NCBI GenBank assembly: GCA_029207755.1
Contig: JARCOQ010000016.1
Span: forward strand, 3,911,001-3,975,000
DNA length: 64,000 nt
Source: Chamaea fasciata
Lineage: Eukaryota; Chordata; Aves; Passeriformes; Sylviidae
Reading direction: 5' to 3'
Shown here: positions 12,901 through 27,900 of the stretch, one piece after another
Layout: every line of letters begins with the position of its first letter
Numbering within the stretch: position 1 is the first letter of the stretch
Made by a program: the position numbers and the translations under genes
Notes under the pieces: model-generated
Told to the model about the DNA's origin: nothing
What the model saw: the letters and a program-made list of their open reading frames with translations, nothing else
The model's database searches: none

Positions 12901-15900
12901 CCATAATGCCAGTCAGTGGTGGCTTGTCTTGTGAAGAAAAAACTTCAGCCAAACTGGATGCCAAACCTTTTGTTTGCTCAAGCTGGACCACAGAAGTATA
13001 GTTAGAGTACATAAGAGAGCTCAGAGTACAAAAACCTTGTAGTAGTTATTGTCTCTTACAACTGGACTAACTAAAGTTACCTTTAGTTATGGTGGTTTTA
13101 TTTTCAGGCTTTGTATCTGTATGAATTACTGTCCAAGGAAAACCATCCTGTTGACCTTCTAAGGTATGGACTATATCTCTTTTGAAGTGGGGTTTAAGAC
13201 TAGTTTTTTGATGAGAGCAACTGTGAGGTAGGCAACATATGGTTATTATGTATTACCTTATGTTTATTCATTCCTGGATACCACAGGAAAATTCACCTTC
13301 CTTATTAAAAAGGGTCTTCAAAACCAAAATCAGGATCAAAGCATTGCAGAGGTTTGGGTGTTTTAAGGCCTAGTTGATATTTTTCAATTTGTATGCATTT
13401 TTACTTTCAAGAGCCTTTTAAGTACCAGAAATGGGAGAGGTGAAGAAACTGTCTTAGGATGGAATCGTAGGGAGTAAGGACTAGATCCTGCTTAAATATT
13501 CATAAGAATGAAATTTGCCTTTCCTATCAGCACAGGACAGCTTGTGAAAGGAGTTACTTGTCAACTCTTTGAAAGTATGGACACAGACTTATTTTTAGAC
13601 AATTTTGAATTCTTTGAAATGAATCTTCATCTGCTTTCTCCATATCAGGTAAAAAAAGAAAAAAAAAAAAAGACTTTATGTACATAAACGTACTACCCAA
13701 TATCTCAATATCCAAATTAGGAAGATTAGAATTTGGTTCATTCTATTTTGTCTTTCGTTTTTTATGGGATTTTTTTCAGAATCCTATATGTCTCAACTTG
13801 TCTGTTAGCATATTTTATTTAAATCTTTTATGTGTGAATTTGTGTGTTATCATACTTCATTTTGACAATTTCATTTGTCGCTTACAAATTGCAAGAAATT
13901 CCTACAGCCCTTCTGACTTGTTAATTCATGAGTAATCTGTTTGGAAATACACAGAAGTTTCAGAAACATACAAATGTTCTCATGTTCCCAAATATAGAAT
14001 GTTTCATCTCTGATGTCTACAAAAAGAAATCTAAAAAAAGCCAGATAAAAATGCTCTCTGAAGATAATATGCAAAGTATTATATATGCTAATTTATATAT
14101 ATGCTGCAATAAACAAACCATATTTTTTATTCTTCTTCAAAATTGCTAGAGGTTTAAGATCCTAAATTTTTGTTGCTTTTAGGTTAATTGTTTGGCTTGG
14201 AAATTTTGGCAAGTCTCCAATGTATCCATTCCTCCCTTCCTCTTACTGGCGCTTCCGTGAGTTACATTTTAGTCCATCTTAACTTTTCAAATAATCTCTT
14301 CAGTCCTAAGTAAACTGATGAGTCAAATAAATGGTAATTTATCAAAAGTGGTCACTGACTGTAGGCAAAATCTGTCTCAAGTGAAAGTTGGTCATATTTT
14401 GTGTCTTTTAGTACACCACATTTTTGTCACAATTGTGGATTTTTTTCCCCCTAGGCAGGCTTATTTGGTTTAGGTTTGCTGATTTGTTTAGGGGTCGTTT
14501 TGAGAGGGGATAGAGGAGAGTGGATAGTGGAGGGAGGATATAGAAGACCAAACTACTGGGTACTGCTGAAGTGTATTGATCTGTATGGTTAGGAACATTC
14601 CAGTGTGTTTCAACACATTTGTGTAAGTTAGCAAAGCTTCCCAGTGACAGCTTTTCTCCTTAGGAAAAAATTTGTGTATTGATGAGAACTCCTGAATTGT
14701 AAAAACTTGTTAATTCCTTCCTTTCTTTCTTTGTCTCTTTCTCACTTTCTTTCTCTTCTGCCCTTTCTCTCTTTCTTTCTATGTGCCTAAGGGGATAAAA
14801 GGGACTGAAAACCCTTCTTTTTGTGGAATATTTCTTAATTGAAAAACGTAAGAAAAGTATTCCATTTGAAAAGGCTCTACTCTATTTAACAACTAAGAAT
14901 AGAAATACTTTAATGCAAGGCCTCCTACAAACTCAGCACTCAGTTATTTGGCAACAATAGCATCTTGGCTGTTCAGGGCCATCAGAAGTTACTGGTGCTG
15001 TTGCCTACAGACCCTGGCAAGGCTGGGCCTGTGCAGCTGTGGGCTGTGGCTTTATTTGTAAATGTTGTTTGTCCCTTTGTGTGGAGAAGAGCATAATGTT
15101 GTTTCATTTGGCAGGATTTTTGGATTCTGATGAAAAGGAAACCTACTCTAAAGCTACTTATGGTCCTTAGGCCGCCTACCACATCTTCATTCATCAGAGA
15201 ATTATTCCTAATTAAATGGAGAAGAGGGAATATGAACATATATAACACCATATGAAACAATACTGACCTGTAAACAGTATTGTTTCATATGGTGTTAAAG
15301 TATCTCAGAGCACTTTCATCCACTTGGAGCTATTTATAATTCTTAGCCATTTTTTGAAGTTCAGTTCAAGTCCTGATGAACTGGAAGAAGACAGATGTTG
15401 AAGTAAAGCGAGGGTTAATTGCAGATTTTTTTGCCTGTCTGGTTTATGATTTTTCAAGTCCAGCCTTGACTCTAAATATTTCTGTCATCACAGATTTCAT
15501 GGGTATTGTTGTGGGTGTATGAAGGTCAGGTTTGCATTCTGAGACCTTTTGAATTCTTCCTGCAGTTCTGAGTACCTGGAGTACGTTACAGGCCCTCTGT
15601 GTGTCCCGTTCCTTGAACGTCTGGGGAAGACTGGAATGGACCTTCTGAACCCAAGCCATCACAAAAGGGATGCTGTCCTGCAAAAAGTACAGGAGTGCTT
15701 GGTGGGTATGGCTGAGAGGGCTCAGCAGAGGAGGAGACACCATGGAGGAGGAGAGAGTCACCACCTACACGAGTTGTTCACCCATCCATCTGTGTTCTTT
15801 GGGGGGGTTTATGTACTGTTTCAATTTTATTGTTTGCTCCTTAAAGGAAACCTTTTCACAGCTTGCTTAGAAATTTTCCTTGACTCCATGCATGTTACAA

Positions 15901-18900
15901 AGTGTTCTCATGAAATGTCATTTCTGGCCAGGACAGCCTGGAGCTGACCAGTTTGCGCCTGGAGCTGTTCCCCTGTCTCCAAGCAGTGCCAGTCCAAGCG
16001 GAGCTGTTGTGGCACAGGGAGCTTCATGGGAGAGGTGGTGGTGCCAGGAGGATTTTTTGACTTCTGCCATCTGGAAGCTGCAGCACTCATCAGTTTTTAG
16101 GGGAAACTAGTTCTTTGATGTAGCTGTGGCTATTCCTGTCCTTAATAACACACAGTACCAGCTGTATAATCCCCAGTGTTTTGGCAGCTGCTTGAGAAAC
16201 CCCTTAGAGCTCAGCTTTCTAACAGCAAGAGCTTGGGGCCCCTCTGCTGCAAGGGGCCGGGTGAGGGCTGTGCTGCCAGACAGAGCTGCACCAGCTCTGC
16301 AGGTGATGGGTGGTCACATTCTTCATGTGTGATTCAGTATGGAATAAAGGGTACTGAACTCTCCGAGAAGTGATTATGAAATATTACCAGTTGGATTGGT
16401 AAAACAAAAAATGTAAGGCAGTCTCAGCAGAAATTGTAGATAAAGTTGCCAGTGCAAACTGTTGTGTCTTTGTTCCTTACAACTTAAATGAGTTGTGATG
16501 CAGCTGAGTGCTACAGTGCAAGAGCCAAGGTTAGCTCTGCCAACAGGGCAAATGCTTCTTGTTTCAGAACAGCTCCATCGCTGATGAATATGATGTTGAC
16601 CTCCTTGGAAATCTAATCTGCCACTTACCTCCAGCCTTTCTACATGGCAGAATGTCCCTGAAGGCAATGGCAGCAGCCCTACATCAATTCAAAGTTTGCC
16701 AACAGCTCAGCCATGAGCAGATGACTGAAATTAAATACCAACTCCATCAGTTATATGGGTAAGGTATTGGATACACCAGCTTGGTCATGCTGGTGGTTAG
16801 GCCGTGCAAACACCGAGCGTTTGCTTTGCCCAGATGAACTGCAGTGACAACAGCACAAAGCAGCTTCTGTCACTGCCCAAGCTCCGAGTCTTGTCCACTA
16901 GAATGACATTTCTGTTCTTGTGTGTAACGTGATAACTGTGGAACAAAATACAACCCCAGGGACACCCAGCAGGACTGAAGTCCCCAGAGGAAAAGGACAT
17001 AAAGTGTGATGTTTGAAGGGGGGCAGGCAAATAGGCTCACTGGCCTGGCAAGAGAATGGTGCAGGAATGCAAGGAATGGGAAAGTGGAAGTGGGATGCTT
17101 GGTGTGTTGGTGTGAGAAGACAAGTAAAGATGACTGCAAGCACCTGTGGCAATAGGAGAGAGCAGAGAAGAAGCAGAGGGATATAAAGTTTGAGCATCTG
17201 AAGCAGCAGAGTGGGTGTCGTGTTGGGTGTCATGAAGGACTCGGATTCGGAGGGCAAACGGAACCTCACTGGTATCAGTCATGCAAAGAACAAAGCCATC
17301 CTCTATCTAGCAAGAATAAACTGTCTCTCTTGCATTGTCCCTTGGAATTATCTTGCATTTGAAAAGGGAGACTGGATGCACAGTTTCTAACCACCCTTTG
17401 CCCCAAAGTTGGTCACTTGATCCACCCAATCACGTTAGATGCTGTTCAGCTTCCTGCTAGTCAGCATTTTTTCTGTGATGGGATAGCTGTATTTTCCAGC
17501 AGATTCCATCCCTGCATTGATCCTGATACGAATCAGTTCTATTGAATCGTGCTGCACTGTGCTAAATAAGATTTTACTTTCTTTTACATCATTTAAATTT
17601 GAAGATATTTAAACATCCTTATGGTGGAGCAAATAAAGTTGTTTGTGGTAACATGAGCTGATAACATATTTGTTGCTACCCTCTTCTATAGGCTCTGTCA
17701 GGCTGAAAATGACTTATCTAAGTGCATTATTAAGTCACCCACTGAATGGGTTGACTAACATTTGTCAGATTTGGATGATGTTTCTACTTCTCTTCTGATA
17801 ACCATTTTGCAGACTACTATTGCAATATGAACTGACAGAAAATGGTAGATTTTCTTTCAAAGAAAGAACGATTTCTCCTTGTTCAAACAGTAATGCTAAG
17901 AACACTTGACTATTGAGGGAGAGCTCCATCACCACCATATCTGAAGGGTTTTTCTGATGATATTGTGAGTTCCACTAATGCCCTATGCCCAGAGAGATGA
18001 GAAAATGCAATCTGATGCTTATAACAATGAATCATCACATTGGCATAAAACTGTGTTTCCTGTACGATAAAGTACCATGAAAACGCTGAAGTTTTAGTAT
18101 TAATTTTATTGTAACATTCTTTATTAATATAATTTTTCAAAATATTTTTTCAGCTCCTCAAATAACTGGACAGCAGAAACAACATTAGATGTTGGACAAT
18201 TTATAGCTCTGCTGTCAAAGGAGGAATTAAATATCCTTGCTGAAAAGGTATGCTTTTATTAAAAATTTTAAATTTGTAACAGATATTTTAGAGCTTGGAT
18301 TTGTGAATGTCATAATGCAGTCTAAATTATGTAACCCGAATGCTGAACTAGGTAAATAATTCTTTTGTCAAGGAACCCTGTATTAGTGTTTCACCTATTC
18401 TTGGCTCCATCAAAGGGATTTCTTCTTGAGAGTAATGTTACTATAAACAATTACTTGCATGTGTACAATGACAATTGTACATTGTCACATAGGGAAGAAA
18501 AGGGGGCATTTATAGTGCTGCAGACTCATTTTTAGTACTTTACACCTTGCAGTGCTCTTTACTCCATCCTCCTGCCTTCCAACCATAAAAGTTGTGTTTC
18601 TTATCCTGTTATTAATGGGATCATACTGATCAAATTAGCATTTACTCATGTGGCCCTTTGCCCTGGGGCCAGCGTAGCACAAGTAACAGTATCTGATGGC
18701 CTCAGCATTGCACTTTGTAGTTTCCTTGCCCTCTTTAGTTCATAAAATCTTAATTTTTTTGTGCATAGGAGTAAATTATACTGGAATGAGGGATTCATTC
18801 TTCAGCAGAAATATGTGAACACAGTCAGCAGCTTTTTCCACTGGGGATGTTGCTTATAATTGACCAGATAGAACAGGACTCTTCAAAGGAAAGGAAGGTG

Positions 18901-21900
18901 TCTAGCAGGGTGGAGGAGAGAGGTCAGAAAAGCCTAAAGAAGGAAAACAGGTCAAATTTATTTCTCATAATTTAATTGGATCCCTATCCTCAATTCGTAT
19001 ACCTATCTGGCAAATTTAAGACAAGTGAACTGAAGCCTAAAATAAAATTGTGGAACTCATTGCTCCAGAAGGGGCTGGACACAGACGCCAATCAGGCAGT
19101 GCTCAGGTGTTGCCAGAGGCTGAGAGGGCATACCGGAGGAAGAATCACTCGGAATTTGCTTTGTTCCTAATTTTTTTCCCCGTCAAATATGTGCTGATGA
19201 CCTTTCAGTAGCAGCCAATTACTCTTTTCTGAAACATCTGCACAATCGGACGAGACTGAACTGTTACTAACCCCTGCTTTGCTAAAGTCTGCACAAGTCT
19301 TTCTCCACAAATTGATTTGTTTTAAAAGAGAGAGAAGCCTTATTTATTCTTTCTTTCTTTCCTTTTGAAGTTCCCAGATGTCATTTTACAAATAACGAAG
19401 ACAATTGGACCAGTTTCTTCAGCTGAAGATCTTCTGTCGGCTGTGTTCGAGTCAGTCTCCAACGGCACTGGCAGCATCCGTTTGTCTCTCAGCAGAGCTG
19501 GTCAGTATTGCACCGGGGATCTGCAAAGTGCTGCCATTTGGGGCTGAGGTGGTGCAATTCAAACAGACTTTGTCTCACTTTGTCATCGAATGCATTCTGA
19601 GAAGCCAAACAACAAAAGTGAAGTTATGAGTGACTTAGAGACTTTCAGCAAAAAACAGTGAGAGTCTTCATTCTGCTGCTCATCAGAGTTGTACAATGCA
19701 CTAGTGGCTGAAACACTTTCATTACAGGATTGCATAATTAAGCATTTCCTGGAATCTTTCTGAATGCACAAAGGAAAAGGATGAATGATTTGAATTAGAG
19801 AGATTTGTTTATTTTTCTTTGGGTTTTTTTTGGTTGTTGTTCTTTTTGGTTTTGTTTTTACTTTGTAATCTAATTGAAACCCCTTGAATTAAAAACCTGT
19901 GAAGGTGACAAGTTACCGTTGTGCCAAAAGATTGCACATAGTTAATCCTTTGCCAGACATGAGCATATGGTGACTGATCTGTTCTTAAATCTGACAGTGG
20001 TGGCACTGTGTTTCTTGTTTGTCCAAATGGACAAAGTTTGTAATCGTCTAAAAGGTATTTTAATTAGCAACCAAACTAATCTACTAGAATCTCTGGTGAC
20101 AAATGGATCATTTTCTTTATATAAGATAGATACTGTCACTATATTCTATTATTATAATAACAGCTATTCTTTCTCTTATCTGAAATTCACCCAGGCAGAA
20201 TTTGTAAGCTGTGCCATCTTGTGCCATGGAAAGCAATCCTGCTGTGGGGGAAGCTTTTGAAAAGCACCAATGGGAATTTAGACCCAAACATATTCAAGGA
20301 GTTTGATATGGTCTGCCTTTTTCTTTGAAAATCTCCCCTTTGGTTCTCTGCTTAGCAGAATTGAGGTTCAAGCTCTCAGCAAGCCCTGGACCACCATGGA
20401 AATCCATCTGCTTGCATAGCAGGAACTCTGAATGATGACTGTGTGTCTCTAGGAATGAATTAGCCTCTTAAAATGCTGTATTCATAGGCAGAGAGAGGTG
20501 GAGGGAGTTCTAAGGGTTGTGTTTTTTTTATAGCCTGAAACAAAACATGACCTCAGTTATCAGAGGAGTCATTGCATAATCATTAGGCTCTAAAAAAAGC
20601 AGGACTGAGCTGGTGAAATAGCTGGGTGTTAGTTCACCTGTATGCATGAAATTCACTCTTCCTTCAACAAGTAAATCAGCAGATCATAAGCCATATTTCT
20701 TTAGGTATGGGCCACAGGACTAAAGGTTCAGCAGCAGATATTTCAGCCTGCCTGTGTCCTTATGTGTTCTTTTTAAAGCCTCTGGATCAACATGAATCCC
20801 AAAGACTTCTCTAGTCAGCCCAGCTCATGTCCAGTGCAGTTGCAGGGCTCTCTCATCTGCATTGCAACACCAATGCCAACCTGCTAGTGAAGCTGATGGT
20901 CTTTGTCAAAGTATAACTTGGCTCCAAGGCTATGGAGGTGCACAAGCTTGGGGTGCACGAGCTCAGCTGGGGGGAATCTGGGAGATGAGAAGTTGAAGGA
21001 TTGTTTGTGCTACTCCAGGAAATGCTTCTGCAGCCCAAACATGGTATTGAGCTTCTGTTACCAAACATAATCTCATCAGCTCCATACAACTCACACAGTG
21101 GTTTCATAAGGAAGGAAGTTTAATTACTGATTTGTGAATCACTAAATAATTGGGTATTATGAAAATTACTCCAGAATAACATTGATGCTTTTCATGCCAC
21201 CAATGCTATTTTGCATTTCTTACAGAGCAGTTGTGAGCTAATGTTAATAACAGTAGCAATTACCACTTACAGAGTTCTTGCATCTATGTCTATATCAAAA
21301 TTAAAAACAAAGGTTTTAAGATGCTTCAGGCAAGATGGAACATGAAAAGCAAAAACTGGGAGCTGTGTGCCTGAGATGCTACCGGAGAGCAGTGGCAGTG
21401 CTGGAGAAAGAAGTCAGGTTTCTCACCACAAGCCCTGAGATGTTATAATGTATATGTTTCTCATCAAACTAAATGTATAACAAAAGGAAGAGCAAAGTAG
21501 CATCAGATCAAAAATCTAATTAGTATTTCCCTCTTTAATCGCATCAGTGTACCTGGTGTGTTAAAAATTATAAAATCAACGTATTTTTTTCAAGGACACC
21601 GAGTCCTAGATTTTCATGACTTGAGGAAGGGAGCTGCACTGTGTCTGGATGGGCAGTATTAACATGAGAAAAGCTGACCTTCTGCAGCAGGGGAAAGGGA
21701 AACAATGCAGCTTCACAAGAGGGAGGTAAAGGGAGAGCAGAAGATCAGCTGGTACAGTGGAAGCTGAACAGCATTTTCATTTGCTCAACAGATTCAATCT
21801 TTTCAGTGTTCTACCCACTACTGCAGCTTCCTTTGATGCAAATAAATCCCTCCTCTGCCTCCTTTCAAAGTACAAATCTACTTTGTACATCCTCGCTTTC

Positions 21901-24900
21901 ATTTATTTATCTGGGGGAGCTTAGCTGAGGCACAGCATCTGTGAAATTCCTGCTTTTTACTGGTAATGACCATATCCAAAGACATGTAGGGATTATTCGG
22001 TTTAGATAATTATTTAATAAGGTTTTCCTAAATTAGTGACAGGAGAGGGAGCAGTAAACAACCACATTAGGATTCTTATTTCTGCTTTCCATCAACATTA
22101 GAGGTAGATTATGCCAACAAAGACTAGGATTTGTTAAAACACACAGTGGAAACCATCTGGTTTGATAATGCATAGGCCTGGAACCTGACTGTAAATAAGA
22201 TTTTTAGAGGCAGTTTTTCTGTCCAAACAGTGCTGTGGTAAGTGAGCAGCCCTCTCCAGATGCTGACATTTTAACAACAGCCCTGACATAATGACCAAGC
22301 ACCCTGCTTCTCTGACACATCCAGCTTCTGTCTTCATCTTGTTTAAATGTCAGGCAAGTCTTACAAGACATATATCTCTATCAGGCATTTCAGAGTGCAA
22401 GGACCTCTCATGTCTGTTACATTCCTGTTGAGTTGGATTCACTGTCTGAACGTGATGTTTATTCAGCTGAAGCTCTTTTTGATGAACTTCCACCAGGGTC
22501 ATCCCAAACGCTTGCATTTCACTCCTGTTGGATCGAGGCTCCCTACAAATGGTGGCTTTACCTCAGAACAAGCCCTTGCCTGGGTTTTGATGCCTTTAGA
22601 GAATTAGACTTGAAAGAAACTTGCAAGATACCAGTAGTTCTTATTGCACACATCCATATTTTAATTTTATTGTGGCATCCTGCATTGTAACTGTTTTGAA
22701 ATGGATGTCTGCTCTTGCCCAGCATGCACTGCCTTTGGAATACAAAGGATATAATCAATGTCTTGCAAATTAGGCAAATCCTAGTTTTATATCCAGAACA
22801 TTAATATAAGTCTTTTTTAAATTCTTCAATTACAAAATGATTAATCAATATAACATCACCAGCAGTTAGTTTTCATAGTCTGTTGCTCTCTTATTGCTTT
22901 GATTTATTTTGTCATCCCTTTGATGAAAACTCTTGCTGTTTGACCTTTTCCAGATTGTCTGAGAACCAGAGCTCCTTCTTCAAATGAAATAATTAAATTA
23001 GGAGAAGCAAATGTCTTTTGGTCAGTTCAGGAGCTGAAATGCATGGACCCAGGGACTTTTGACAAAAATGTGGAACTTCTTGGGGCTGTCTCAGGTTTTA
23101 ATAGCTCCCAGTTGACTGCCTTGAAGGAAAAAGCCAAGCAGGTAACTATCCTGTCTATGAAGGAAAATTAAATCTGTAATTTGATTTGGTGTTATTGAAC
23201 TATGCAGTTCTAAAATAACTGTACTACGTCAATGTCACTACTGCCACAAGAATTTCTATGGTTTATTGGAAAAATAATGTGAGGTGGTGATAGAAGACTA
23301 TTGCCCTTGCTCTAGAGTCAACAGGCAAGTAGTTCTGAGCTATTGGCAGCTGGAGAAGTGAAGTGTTTTTACTTTTGAATTGCTTTTCTGCTTGCTTCTC
23401 ACTTTCCTTTCATAAATGAAAAATCAGCAAGCACTACTAAGGGCTGTTGATTGCTCTGCTGAGAATTAAGCTTGGCGTGTTAAACTGTCTACATGGTTGC
23501 TAAATATAGCTTGCAGTGGGGTAAACCCAAACTGACTGAAAGGCAGTTACTGGCTGAATAAAGCTCCTTCTTCCACCTTCTTCTCGCCGGCAGGGACAGG
23601 CCCATCAGTGGGAAATTTTAGGGAGGAAAAAAACCCACCTACATTTTGTCTTTACCAGAAGCACAGTCAGACAGACGACTGTGCCGGGGGCAGCTCAGAA
23701 CTCTGGCTGGGTCTGGGGCATCAACAGAGCTCTGAGCAGCCCTGCCTGAGCCAGTGTGGGCTGGCAGAGAAGTCAGACCTTGCTCCAGCCCTGCTGTTGC
23801 CATTGCACTTCTCCCATGGGGGTGACCTCCTCTTGCTGCTTTGTGGTTGCCTGCACTGCCAGGGAATGGGCAAACTCACAGCCATACTTTTGATTCAGCA
23901 AGGAAAAGCCTTACGGTGCAGTAAGACAAATTGTTTTGGTTGCAGAAAACTCAGAGGTGAAGAGGCTACCAGCCCCAGCTTGGCTTCAGCTCCCTGTCAG
24001 CAGCATCTGCTGGAGGTTATCTGTTCTCTGCTTCCATCTCTGCACGGCTACTCTGTAATCCCCTTCTGTCAAAATGATCCAACATGTAAAAGTCCTTTTT
24101 AGGTTCCATCAGACCATTCTGACAGAATGAGGTTGGGAAGCATCTACAAGTTGCAGTAGGCTGCAAGTAGTACAGAGCGCAAGGGGCCCAACTGGAGACC
24201 TGGGGGCTGGGACCTCTGGAGGAAAGCAGGAGCAGGGGACAACGTGGGCCTGGGCAGCATCTCCTTAAACCAGCAGTTGCTGCCAGTAGTGGAGCTGACC
24301 AGGGATTTTTGGTAAATAAGGTCAACTGTGCAATTTTTAGCAGTGAAGCTCAGCTTTTAAAAGAGCGGAACTGCAGGTGCTTGAAGAGAAGTGGTGCTGC
24401 CCAGATTTCAGACAGCAGATGGTGACTCTCTGCAGTTGTGTCTCTGCTGCCTTGTTGTAGGAGGACAACTGCAGCAAATGTATTCTTCCCAAGTCAGCTT
24501 CCCTCTGTCAGCATGGACACAGGTGGGTAGGAAAAGGGGGAAAAATGTAATCCTAGAAGAAAATATGAACAGTGCTCCCCTGACATAGTGGAAGCTACAA
24601 TTCTTCACAGCAGTGCAATAGATTGGTGTACTTATAGAGTGATGCCAGGTGTAGGGAAATTGCCAACAAGGTTGATACACTCACATTTCTGGCTAAATTG
24701 AAGGACACACAGATCTGTAGTGCACTGAATGGCAGTGTATTCTGTCTGTGTGTGTTTGTACAGATTTCTGCTAGACAAAGACTCCCTATATATTAATTTC
24801 AAAATGCAATGTGATGTTACACTGAGCACAAAGCATGAGAAATGAGACAGGACAGGCAAAGCTCCTTGAAATTATGTGCATAGATGCTGTTATGTTATTA

Positions 24901-27900
24901 ACATCTTCAATTAAAGGTTTCATTAAGCCTGAACTACTCATTGTTCCAAACTAATTCAAAAAGTCTGGTTATCAGATTGTGTCTTAATGAAAGTAAGAAG
25001 CTTAGCTCACTTGTACGTGGAAGGAGTCCCAGCTCTGCAGCAGTGACAGCTGTATGGATCTGTAGTCTCTAGGTGAATGAGGACAAAGGAGTGTTTCAGT
25101 TTCATGTGTTGTGTTATTTATATCATTCTGCCTGAGATTTCAGCCAGCACTGTCAGATAATACTATTTATGAAGTACTTCAGATTCTGTAGTTTATGTCC
25201 TAGATCAGGAAACAGACACTTGACATTTTTGCCTGCATGTGTTTCATGTATCTCTTAAGCTAGAGAATTAAAAGCTTTAAAATTGGGCTAATGCTTTTTA
25301 CTATCTATTTTCTTTGGAAAAGATTGAAGTTTCCCAGACTTAGACCCTTTATGACATTGTAAAACCAACATAAAAGGTCTGGTGGAAACTCAGTTGGGAG
25401 GTACAAGTCCAGCAATACATCTCTTAAACAAATCCTTAACCTGAGGGTCATAGCTGGGAAAAGCACCCTGGTAGCTCTGAGGCTGCTCTCTGCTGGATAT
25501 GCACATTGGTATGACCAGCAGAGAGTCTGCAGCTCTGTGTAAGGAGTATTTAATTCCAGAGATTCAGATTCCTGAGCTCTACTTTAATATTTTCTGGAGA
25601 TTGTACAGCTCCGTGTCTATCTGATGGTGCAAACACTGTTTAGTAGGCAACTGCAGAGATGTTCTTCACAAAACTTACATTGTAGCTATCCCAGAAATGG
25701 AGTAAATGTTTTTCTGACTCAGGGGGCAGCCCAGCCCTGGGCTTTTAGTCTTAATTTTCTAGGTGGAGTTAGCAGCACAATGTTATACTAGAAACCTGTC
25801 ATGTATTCACTGACACAAAGCAAAGTTGCTGATGTACCTGAGAGTTTTCAAGTGAGCTTTTTTTTTTTTTTTCTAATGTGTGCCTGACTTGTTCAAGTCA
25901 CTTCCTCCAGCCAAAACCCAGTGTCTTTTTTTCTGTAAAGGCAGTTGGCCACATCTGGGGAGATACTGACCACTGCCTACAGTCTTCTACCATTGTCAAC
26001 TAAATGTAATTGACAGTTCTGGCCTCTGGAAATTCAGCTCTTGATGGACTTTTATTCTTTACTCAGGTAGAACTTTTCCTGCTACCAGAATTTCCTTTGG
26101 GCTGCTTGGTGACAGCTTTTCAATCACTGTAATTTTATCACAAATAAAGTTAAAAGCAGGGGAAGTTGTCAGATTAAATACATTGGTACTGGTATTTAGA
26201 AGAGCCCCTGCTTATTTCTTTGGGTTTTTTACAAAGCTTTACAAATTTAACTGTATCTGTACAAACACTTTTTAATTACTTTTTTTTTAATTTTCACATT
26301 GTATGAACACAATCTAGAAATCAGAACTTTAGGAACAGGTTCTTTGTCTGTATTATTTGATTCTCTGCTTTGTCTTTCCTTGTCAGTGACTGAGCCAGGG
26401 TGACTGGTCACAAGAGCAACTTAAAGTCGGTCTCCTGGAGTGATTGCAGCTGGGTAGAAGCCTGGGTAGTGCAGGTGCTGCTTTCTTGGCAGTATGACAG
26501 TGTGGATCTAGGCACAGATTCCCATTTTTATTGTTCTTAGTGGTTTTGCTCCTACAGCCATGCTTCCAACAGTTCCTATTCTGACTCATCAACAAGTCCA
26601 ACCTGTAAAAATTGCAGCATTTTTTAGATGAACTAATCATTATTGGTGTAGAACATCAAAAACCTTCACAATACCTAAGCTCTGCCTTTTGTGTGCAAAG
26701 AGGAATATTCAGGTTTTAGGACTTTTAGACCAAGGGGTTTGAGAATGGTGGATCTAGAGGAAGAGTCATAACGATCTAACAGAAATTAATGACTCTCACC
26801 TAAAGGTTTGGGGGTTGCTGCCAGACTGGAGGAGTTACCAAATCATCTCCCTGGGCCGCATTGCTCTGGCACTCACTGAACAGGAAATCACAGAGCTGGA
26901 CCTGCGCTCCATCGACACCGTTGCTGTTCTTAGTCAGCAAACAGAGTGGACTCTTACCCAGGTGAGTGAGTTAATGAATGCACTCCTGGCGAAAGGCTCT
27001 GGATTCATGCCCTTTGGGACTCAAGTCCTGGAATTGCCTAGAAAACACATCCAGAGATCCACACTACTCCCTGCTGCTTTTCTGCTGCTGTGACCCCAGT
27101 GAAAGTGGCCAGGGAGGTCAGCACTGGTGTCTGGCTGGCTGGGCCTTCCCTGGGGAGGTGGCCAAGACAGCATCAATCAGTGTTAATTGGGGTGGGGATG
27201 AGCGTGTTCTTCAGCACTTGCCCACTAAACTGTGGAAAGAGGTCAGCAGCTCCTCTCACACTGTCCCTGGAGTAGACACTACTGCTAGGAGTACTCGTCC
27301 TTCCTAAGGACGATCACAGAATAGGTAGAGTGCCTCAACCCAGTATCCATTGCCCTAGAAGCCCTTTATTAGCAAACACACTCCTCGCATGTTCCTTTCC
27401 TTGAATAACTTCTAGTTATGTCAATGGGACTTTCATAATAAGAGTTAAAAACCTTTATTTATATATGCTATTGGCAACATATTTCTGCCTGGGTGGCCCA
27501 TACCATCAGGGCTCTGTGGCTGCACAGATGCTGGCAGTTCTGGCAGAATATCACAAATCTGTTTAATAGGTTCATAGGAGCACTTGGGAGGATTTTATAC
27601 AGAACCAGTTTGCTTTTGAGGTTTCCTGCTGTCAGGAAGAGTAGTTAGTTAAAAGAGATTCATCCTGCTGAACTTCAGTTGTCTAGAACTTAGGCAGCTA
27701 GTTAAGCTAGTCATTTGAAGCTCAGCATCGTGGATAGATTAGGAAACCTTGGAAGATGCTTGTTTCTTTCACTGACTTTGGAAGATGCCTTGGTGACAGG
27801 CTCGAGATGGACTCAAAGTTTTTAAAGGGTTAGTTTAAAATGAGCACCATCCTAAATTACTTTGGCATGCAAAGGCACTTTGGTACCAATATCCCATTCG

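Noticed and set aside
18985..19110. Possible old LINE fragment (GTGGAACTCATTGCTCC)
   Set aside because: The resemblance is too short and degenerate to assign a family or orientation by eye.
23608..24102. 164-codon + strand open frame in OTOA intron 22
   Set aside because: Cys/Leu/Ser-rich low-information sequence with no motif and no splice context.
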